A stretch of 20,089 nt of DNA. It comes from CAZMFZ01 sp964565665. Its GTDB lineage: Bacteria; Bacteroidota; Bacteroidia; Cytophagales; UBA9547. Position 1 is the first letter of the stretch. Each line of letters starts with the position of its first letter. The notes under the pieces were generated by a model, which had not been told where the DNA came from, did no database searches, and worked only from the letters and a program-made list of their open reading frames with translations. Both the position numbers and the translations under genes were made by a program. Shown in pieces: positions 14,230 through 20,089 of the stretch. The stretch is from contig CAZMFZ010000070.1 in assembly GCA_964565665.1 (NCBI GenBank), positions 1 through 20,089 on the forward strand, given 5' to 3'.

Positions 14230-15981
14230 TTGAAATTGAAGTATTCAAATATAATTTCCATTTTTTTTAGTTTAATAGCTGTTCAAGTAATACTTAACAC
14301 ATCAAATTGTTTTGCACAAACGGATTCCACAGATACTTTCACCCAGAAAGCCTGGACTTATACAAAAAAGCAGATAAAAATTAAAGGTGGTATTAACGCC
14401 AGTACCATTTTCTACGATATACAAGGAGCACAGGCGAGAAGAGATCCTTTCTATTGGATTATTAGTGGTAACTTAAGTATAAATATTGGCCAGCATCTAT
14501 ACTTGCCTTTTTCGGCCACTTTTAGCAAGCAAAATAGTAACTATACCAGGCCACAGCCTTTCAATCAATTTGGCTTAAGTCCAAAATATAAATTTTTAAC
14601 CTTCCATTTGGGCTATCGAAATATCAACCTTTCAGAATTCACTTTGGCTGGTAATATTTTTTTAGGTGGGGGTGTAGAAATAAATCATAAAGAATTTCCC
14701 ATAAAATTAATAGTGTTGGGAGGAAGATTTGCAAAAGCCTACAATCGTAAAGATACAAATAACCTTCTAGGTAATTATCCCAGCTACGAGCGGTGGGGGT
14801 TTGGCACAAAATTGTGGTTTGAAAAAGACAACAAGTCTTTGGCATTTATTTTATTTAAAGCAACTGACAATAACAGTTCCGTTCCAGATTCATTAGCCTC
14901 AGCTTTAGGGTTAAAGCCAGCAGAAAATTTGGTATTAGGAACAACAGCTAAATATCCTATATTAAAGAATCTTGTTTTTAATGGGGAATATGCAGTAAGT
15001 TCATTTAATCCTGACAACAGGTTGCCCGAAAAAAGATTGGATGACTATACGTATGCTAATAATTTCGGGTCGCTTTTTACTCCCAGAGCCAATACACAAT
15101 TCAATTCCGCATTTACAGGCAATTTAGAACTTACACTTAAAATTGCCAGGCTGACAGCCTCCTACAGAAGAATAGGCCCGGATTACAAAACATTGGGATC
15201 TACCTTTTTAAATAATGATTTTGAAGACTTTACTGGTGGAGTAAGCTGGCAGATGTACAAAAAGAAAATAAGTATTTCAGTAAATGGAGGTGTGCAAAGA
15301 AATAATATCGGTGGCCAGCAATTATCTACACTGCTAAGAATAATCGGGTCTGGAAATATAACATTTGCTGTAAATGAGAAATTAAATTTGAATGGTAACT
15401 ATGCAAACTATAATAGTAGCACCCAATTAACACAATTTGTATATAATTCAACCAACGATGCTCGCCCCGATTCACTGAAATATCTGCAAGTAACAAATTC
15501 TGCAGGATTGGGAATAAACTATGCTTTGGGTAAGGGAAATGTCAAAAAAATAATATTCTCTAATATCAATTTTCAGGCAGCAAACGATAACCGTTCTACA
15601 AACACGCAATTTTATAATGTAAACACGGGTTTGAGTACCAAAATACCAGCCTACAAATTGGATATGAATTTTTCTTACAATTACGCCTCAAATAATACCA
15701 AAACCATAAAAATTGAGAATACTGGCCCAGTGATATCAGCCTCCCGACCTATTATAAACAGTAAAGTAAAACTAACCCTTACCTCTTCATTTATGAATAC
15801 ATTGACAAACGGAAATCTTTCAGGACTTATTTTCAATAATAGGATGGCATATTCTTATGTGTTTCTTAAAAAACACAACTTTACTTTAGACTGTGTATAT
15901 CTGATTCGTTCGACCAAACAAGGATCAGGCAAAAGCTTCACCGAATTGAGAGTTGGTTTAAATTATGGTTGGTCGTTTTAA
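14230..15981 (+). CDS. Putative outer-membrane beta-barrel protein of the adhesin locus
   Basis: This 583-residue protein starts at TTG and has a signal peptide (about residues 1-29, ending NCFAQ). The rest is strands of alternating polar and aromatic residues with many Asn, Thr and Gly turns, such as FHLGYRNINLSEFTLAGN and LKIARLTASYRRIGPDYKT. It ends in LRVGLNYGWSF, and a C-terminal Phe is typical of outer-membrane barrels. I do not recognise a named family. It lies 212 bases after the PorP/SprF gene on the same strand and converges with the caspase-like gene 26 bases away. A role in surface assembly of the adhesin is plausible from context only. Confidence 0.65.
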   Translation: MKLKYSNIISIFFSLIAVQVILNTSNCFAQTDSTDTFTQKAWTYTKKQIKIKGGINASTIFYDIQGAQARRDPFYWIISGNLSINIGQHLYLPFSATFSKQNSNYTRPQPFNQFGLSPKYKFLTFHLGYRNINLSEFTLAGNIFLGGGVEINHKEFPIKLIVLGGRFAKAYNRKDTNNLLGNYPSYERWGFGTKLWFEKDNKSLAFILFKATDNNSSVPDSLASALGLKPAENLVLGTTAKYPILKNLVFNGEYAVSSFNPDNRLPEKRLDDYTYANNFGSLFTPRANTQFNSAFTGNLELTLKIARLTASYRRIGPDYKTLGSTFLNNDFEDFTGGVSWQMYKKKISISVNGGVQRNNIGGQQLSTLLRIIGSGNITFAVNEKLNLNGNYANYNSSTQLTQFVYNSTNDARPDSLKYLQVTNSAGLGINYALGKGNVKKIIFSNINFQAANDNRSTNTQFYNVNTGLSTKIPAYKLDMNFSYNYASNNTKTIKIENTGPVISASRPIINSKVKLTLTSSFMNTLTNGNLSGLIFNNRMAYSYVFLKKHNFTLDCVYLIRSTKQGSGKSFTELRVGLNYGWSF

Positions 15982-16007
15982 CAATCTATAATAAATCAAT
16001 ACTCTAC

Positions 16008-16931
16008 CTATTTTATTTTCGGGATATAATTTCCTGCCCCATCTGAAGTAGAGCTAATTAACTGTTTTTTCAAAAAGTTGACCTCTTCTATAAGTGCAGA
16101 AACGGTAGTATTTGGTTGCAACAATTCATATCGCAATATTCGATCTTCATTGGGAATATAAAATACATACCCAGCTCTTTGCAATTCCTTGCTGTATATT
16201 CCTTCCCCAAAATTAGCCGTTTCCATCAGTGATACTTTTTGCATGGCTCCAACTACAGGTATTTTCAAAGCTTTTGATATAGCTGAGGCTATGTTGTTTT
16301 CTCCTTTTGCTGTATTGCAGCCTACCAGAATGATAGAAGCATCTGGATGAAAAGAAATTTCTTTTCTTAACAAGGCCTCCTGAAGTTCTTTTACTTTTAA
16401 TGCTTCTTTTTCAAAAATAATAAGCTCTCCTTTTGCATTGTATTTATAATCGTTTGTATAAATACCTGCACTGCTTTTCACAAAATAACCATTCTCGCTA
16501 GAATGGCCCACCAATACCAAATTTCTAATTTGCTTTCCCTCTTTACATTTTAAAATCATGTTCTTCAATACACTTTTCCCTTCACTGAATGGAATACATT
16601 CTTGTAAATAGGGCGATTTGTTTACCAACTCTACCCCAAAAACCATCATTAAAGTGTTGTCAAATGGAAAAACAGGATGATCTCTTCCCACAAATGCAAT
16701 ATCACAAAATGGAATTTTAAAAGGTAAGCCAGAAGGTTTGTGATAATTAAATGCTGTATCGGAATACAAAAAATATTTGCTAAGCTTACTATTAGGGAAG
16801 AATTTGCCCTTGCCATTCCAAATTCTCTCACTTCTTGATGTATCGTCAACAAAATTTGGATAGATTCTCTGTCCATTTAAAATGAGTTGAACTATAAAGA
16901 AAAATAAATATAAAGGTGTTCTTTTATTCAT
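16008..16931 (-). CDS. Secreted caspase-like (clan CD-type) putative cysteine peptidase
   Basis: The 307-residue protein begins with a signal peptide (about residues 1-20). The centre has NLVLVGHSSENGYF (137-150) and, about 60 residues on, HPDASIILVGCNTAKG (195-210) followed by an ASAISKALKIPVVGA segment (215-229). A hydrophobic strand ending in His-Ser-x-x-x-Gly, then a second strand ending in Gly-Cys-Asn, matches the His/Cys dyad layout of caspase-fold proteins (clan CD, CHAT, C80, DUF4347-like). The presumed dyad is His143 and Cys205. GHSSE is not a GxSxG lipase elbow. It is the only minus-strand gene in the locus. Processing of surface proteins is an inference; it might instead be self-processing or catalytically inactive. 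Confidence 0.6.
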   Translation of the reverse strand: MNKRTPLYLFFFIVQLILNGQRIYPNFVDDTSRSERIWNGKGKFFPNSKLSKYFLYSDTAFNYHKPSGLPFKIPFCDIAFVGRDHPVFPFDNTLMMVFGVELVNKSPYLQECIPFSEGKSVLKNMILKCKEGKQIRNLVLVGHSSENGYFVKSSAGIYTNDYKYNAKGELIIFEKEALKVKELQEALLRKEISFHPDASIILVGCNTAKGENNIASAISKALKIPVVGAMQKVSLMETANFGEGIYSKELQRAGYVFYIPNEDRILRYELLQPNTTVSALIEEVNFLKKQLISSTSDGAGNYIPKIK

Positions 16932-16974
16932 TTATCGCTTGGCACCAAGGAAAGATTGTCATTATAGTATTTTT

Positions 16975-17000
16975 CACCACAAAGGTACAAAGATCACAAG
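16975..17000. repeat. Degenerate CACAAAGG-type intergenic repeat
   Basis: The sequence CACCACAAAGGTACAAAG, followed by ATCACAAG, resembles the widely seen intergenic unit CCACAAAGGCACAAAG with point changes. It lies in the divergent region between the caspase-like and FN3 genes. Identification is from memory of the motif. Confidence 0.35.
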
Positions 17001-17114
17001 CTTTCAATCTTGTAAAGTGTTGCAATTTTTGCTGGTAAATATTAAGAAAATTATAAATAAGTGAAAAATTTCAAGTTCAACTAATAGTTTAAACAAAATA
17101 TTAATAATTATATA

Positions 17115-17122
17115 TATTTTTG
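17115..17122 (+). promoter_or_regulatory. Candidate -7 element for the FN3 gene
   Basis: TATTTTTG fits the Bacteroidota -7 consensus TAnnTTTG and lies 64 bases before the ATG at 17187. No good TTG lies 19-21 bases upstream, so this is a partial match. Confidence 0.3.
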
Positions 17123-17186
17123 AATGAATTTCAATAAATGACATTCGCAAAAAATCATTATCTCAACTTCTATTAACTAGAAGATT

Positions 17187-19193
17187 ATGTCTATAAAAGT
17201 TCCTATTAAATATCTCATTTATTTGCTATTTATTGTGGCCTCTTTTCCGAATGTTGCTCAAATAGGGAAAGTATTCATAAAACAAGAGGTGAGAATAGAT
17301 GAGAATAAACCCTTAGTTAAGCTAAAGTGGTTTCATAAAGATATAATAGCTGAAGAGGGAGTTAATATTTACAGAAAAGCTGGTGAAAATTCACAATGGG
17401 AAAAGCTAAATAATAAACCTGTTAAACCATTCGGAAACATTCCCGAAATTGCTTTTAAACAAGACTCACAATTATTAATTTTTTCTAAGATTGCGATGGA
17501 AAATGTATTAAGTACAATTCCGGGAATGATTTTATTAAACGTACTGGTAGAGTCATTTGAGAGCAAGGCCTATGCAAATTTTCTAGGCATCTATTATGAA
17601 GATGCAGATGTAAAATTAAACCAAGTCTATTCATATCAAATACGAAGAGTAATGAGAGGATTGGAATACGAAATAGGTGCCTCTGAAAAGATTACAATTG
17701 GAAAAGCGGAAAGTATTAAACCTCCATCCGAAATCAAGATAAAACTCGACACTATAAAAACTAAAATCTACTGGCGTCAGAAACCAGACGATTTTTATGC
17801 TGTAGATATATTTAGGGCAGATAGTACCAGCCCCATTTTTAGAAAATTAAACCAAAGCCCGGTAATGGTTTCTGACAGAATTGTGAAAGATACAGCCAAC
17901 TTGTATCATTATCAGGATGTAAATCTGCGTGTAAATACTATTTATCGATATAAATTTGTGGGCAAAGATATGTTTGGAGAATACACAGATTATTCAGAGC
18001 CTTTCACAATAAAAGTAGCGGATATGATACCCCCTCCCGCTCCATACAATGTAAGTAGGAAAATTAAAAACCCTACGGTACAAATTTTTTGGTCATCATT
18101 AAAAGTAAAGGATTTGGCAGGATTTCATATTTACAGAGCTACATTGAGTGATGGACCTTATACCCAAATAAGTAAATCTTTGCTTTCTACACGCGATTCC
18201 GTATATTCAGACAAGGTATCAAAAAGCGGTGCATACTATTATCGTATACATGCGGTAGATTTATCAGCCAATCAAAGCATTTCAGAAAAGGTATTTGCTG
18301 AGGTACATGATATTAAGCCCCCAGCCAAACCTATAGGGCTAGTATGCAAACCTGATACAGGTCACATAACCTTGACATGGAAAGAGAATGCCGAGCCAGA
18401 TATTTTAGGCTACTTAATATACAGAACTGTATCGAAAAACAGCAAAGACCACTTCGTTTTGCTCAATTCTAATCCAATCAAAGGCAATTCATTTGTTGAA
18501 AAGCTTCCTAAAAATGCAAAGAACAAATTTTTATACAAGATTGTGGCTATAGATTCATCGTTCAACAAAAGCCCAATTTCAGATATTTCTTCGGCACGTA
18601 TGCCCGATATATTTCCGCCTGCTGCACCTCACCTTTTGGGTGTCACGCCCATAAATCAAACCCTTTCCATCGCCTGGATTCCAAATGCAGATCCTGATAT
18701 GCACCATTATTTGATTTATAGGGCAATAGATAACAAAAGAGATACGCTATTTTCACAATTAAATAAAGCGGAAATCTCGCTTAACGAAACCAACTTCATA
18801 GATAAAGATTGCATAAAGGGAATAAAGTACAGCTATTATATGCTAGCCGTAGATAGTGCTGGGAATCAATCTTATCGATCTAGAACTATTCAGGCTTTTA
18901 TTCCACTCAATGATGTTCCGATTGCTATTGATAAAAAAAACTATAAAATACAATATAAAAAAGACCAACGAAAAGTAGAATTGACTTGGAAAATACAGCC
19001 ACCCTTTTTAGCCACTGTAGTATTGAGAAAAGAAGGCAGTGGTACTTATATACCTTTGGCTCAGACCACTACACTTTCGGGCTTTAACGACCTGAAGATA
19101 AAAACGAAGAACACTTATACTTATATTTTAAAAGCATTTTCTACAAACGGGGAAACGGCAGTTTCTCAACCTGTAGAGATTCAAGTAGAATAA
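17187..19193 (+). CDS. Secreted multi-domain fibronectin type III protein
   Basis: The 668-residue protein has a signal peptide (about residues 1-24, ending PNVAQ). At least four FN3-like domains of about 95-105 residues follow, starting near 172, 279, 373 and 474. Each has a PPxxP-type linker, a central xxWxxN/D...GxxIYR strand (GFHIYRAT, GYLIYRTV, HYLIYRAI) and a closing YKxxAxDxxxNxS strand. A fifth, degenerate domain ends the protein. Residues 25-165 look like another FN3 domain split by an insertion with a hydrophobic segment. There is no C-terminal T9SS sorting domain that I can see, so it may reach the outer membrane by another route. An adhesive or scaffold role is likely. Confidence 0.85.
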   Translation: MSIKVPIKYLIYLLFIVASFPNVAQIGKVFIKQEVRIDENKPLVKLKWFHKDIIAEEGVNIYRKAGENSQWEKLNNKPVKPFGNIPEIAFKQDSQLLIFSKIAMENVLSTIPGMILLNVLVESFESKAYANFLGIYYEDADVKLNQVYSYQIRRVMRGLEYEIGASEKITIGKAESIKPPSEIKIKLDTIKTKIYWRQKPDDFYAVDIFRADSTSPIFRKLNQSPVMVSDRIVKDTANLYHYQDVNLRVNTIYRYKFVGKDMFGEYTDYSEPFTIKVADMIPPPAPYNVSRKIKNPTVQIFWSSLKVKDLAGFHIYRATLSDGPYTQISKSLLSTRDSVYSDKVSKSGAYYYRIHAVDLSANQSISEKVFAEVHDIKPPAKPIGLVCKPDTGHITLTWKENAEPDILGYLIYRTVSKNSKDHFVLLNSNPIKGNSFVEKLPKNAKNKFLYKIVAIDSSFNKSPISDISSARMPDIFPPAAPHLLGVTPINQTLSIAWIPNADPDMHHYLIYRAIDNKRDTLFSQLNKAEISLNETNFIDKDCIKGIKYSYYMLAVDSAGNQSYRSRTIQAFIPLNDVPIAIDKKNYKIQYKKDQRKVELTWKIQPPFLATVVLRKEGSGTYIPLAQTTTLSGFNDLKIKTKNTYTYILKAFSTNGETAVSQPVEIQVE

Positions 19194-19210
19194 AAATCTT
19201 ATTAGCGAGG

Positions 19211-19242
19211 TTTTGAGACTGTTTTGTATTACTTTACTTTTG
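19211..19242 (+). promoter_or_regulatory. Candidate Bacteroidota-type promoter (TTG - 19 bp - TACTTTTG)
   Basis: TTG at 19213-19215 is followed after 19 bases by TACTTTTG (19235-19242), an exact match to TAnnTTTG with the expected spacing. The predicted transcript start would fall at or just after the ATG at 19248, implying a leaderless message or use of a later start codon. Confidence 0.45.
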
Positions 19243-19247
19243 AAGCG

Positions 19248-20089
19248 ATGAAGAGAATGGGTTTCGCAATAGTCATTTTATTTGTTTGATTCAGCCGATT
19301 GTGGCTGCGGAGGAGCCTGATTTATCGGAGATAGAGATGCTGCTTGTTGCGATTGGTATGTCTGAACCAGATCGCAATGAAGTACTTGCTGATATAAAAA
19401 ATAGTGATAATCCTGAGGAATCGAAGAAAAAAGCGGTAAATTCCACAAAAAGAGCGTATCAATTTTCAGTTTTAGAAGAACAAATTGATTTCGAACTCTT
19501 GATGAATAAGTTTAGTAGTGTTACTGGAGTAAATCTTGAATTGGTATTTTATTTAAATGGAGTAAATATTTTAACTAAAAAAATTTATAAGAGTTTTAAA
19601 GCAATAACAGAAGGCCGCTATAGTACTGACCCCACGCCCGCTGTTCGCTTGGCATTTGAGGTCAACGACACCGACAAAGGGTATGTGCTTCGAAAAGAAG
19701 GCATGACGGCTGACGGATTGCTTACCAGCAAAAATGTACAAACCCTCAACCAAGGCGATGTTGCATACAATGTAGAAAGGCTAAAAACAATGACACTAGC
19801 CATGATTAATAAGCTTTCAGCAGAAACGGCTTATAAATCGGTAGAAGAAACCAAAAAAAATATTTATGATGCTGTGAGTGCTTTTGTTGAAAAAGGAATA
19901 GAAATATTTCCCGGAGAAAGAAAAGCCAACCCGAATGGCTTACTAGCAACGTTGAAGATAATAAAAGAACAAGCTGCCAAAGACAAACTGATAACCATTC
20001 ACACAGTGGCTTCTGGCAAGTCGATATTTGAATTGTGGGGTGAAGATTTAAATATTGAAAATACAACGTATGAAAAAATACGTTTTATG
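19248..20089 (+). CDS. Unrecognised secreted protein, frameshifted in the signal peptide, 3'-partial
   Basis: ATG 19248 opens MKRMGFAIVILFV and then meets TGA at 19287-19289. One frame over, IQPIVAAEEP starts at 19289 and the frame stays open for 267 codons to the right edge. Adding one T to the TTT at 19285-19287 joins them into a classic signal peptide with cleavage near VAA-EE. If the sequence is right, translation might instead begin at ATG 19337 without an export signal. The mature part is acidic and helix-rich (SEIEMLLVAIGMSEPDRNEV; KSVEETKKNIYDAVSAFVEK). No family is recognised. It follows the FN3 gene by 54 bases and may be its partner. Confidence 0.6.

Noticed and set aside
15982..16007. 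Bidirectional terminator between the convergent barrel and caspase-like genes
   Set aside because: The 26-base gap has no stem-loop with a T run on either strand.
16503..16520. Serine hydrolase reading of GHSSE in the secreted 307-residue protein
   Set aside because: The fifth position is Glu, not Gly, so it is not a GxSxG elbow; the His and later Gly-Cys-Asn fit a caspase-like dyad better.
19571..20066. Three minus-strand open frames at the right edge
   Set aside because: They overlap the long plus-strand frame that is open to the window end and has the better protein-like composition.

Overview
The window looks like a chromosomal segment of a low-GC member of the Bacteroidota, probably a gliding or surface-associated lineage. 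The evidence is a type IX secretion (T9SS) type B sorting domain next to a PorP/SprF-family protein, a TonB-dependent receptor with a carboxypeptidase-regulatory-like N-terminal domain, DM13, YHS, DoxX and NRDE proteins typical of the phylum, no Shine-Dalgarno pattern, and a promoter-like TTG / TAnnTTTG pair. Species cannot be named from sequence alone.

Left part (1-5000, all minus strand). A tight group reads right to left: a secreted HExxH metallopeptidase-like protein, a DinB-family protein and an NRDE (TANGO2-like) protein, overlapping by 10 and 13 bases. A GC-rich palindromic element follows, then an ATP-grasp enzyme that runs off the left edge. Upstream of these lie a DM13 lipoprotein, a frameshifted antitoxin-like remnant without its toxin, a DoxX-family membrane protein, a YHS protein that appears to have lost its 5' end, and a Crp/Fnr-family regulator.

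Middle (5000-8600). A TonB-dependent receptor (minus) and an exported peroxiredoxin-like protein (plus) diverge from a 278-base intergenic region. This region holds a Crp-geometry palindrome, TGTCA-N6-TGACA.

Right part (9000-20089). This is a surface and secretion locus. A large adhesin (DUF2341, Ig-like repeats, seven PKD repeats, T9SS type B sorting domain) is cut by one in-frame TAA. After it come a PorP/SprF-family protein, a 583-residue putative outer-membrane beta-barrel, a divergently oriented secreted protein with a caspase-like His/Cys pair, a multi-FN3 secreted protein, and an unrecognised secreted protein that is frameshifted in its signal peptide and runs off the right edge. A plausible model is that PorP/SprF and the barrel display or anchor the adhesin and FN3 proteins at the cell surface; this is inference from family knowledge and gene order.

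Several genes here are broken by a single base: three or four candidate indels, mostly in short homopolymers, and one nonsense codon. Either the sequence has indel errors or this strain is accumulating null (or switchable) alleles of accessory genes. The raw sequence cannot distinguish these.
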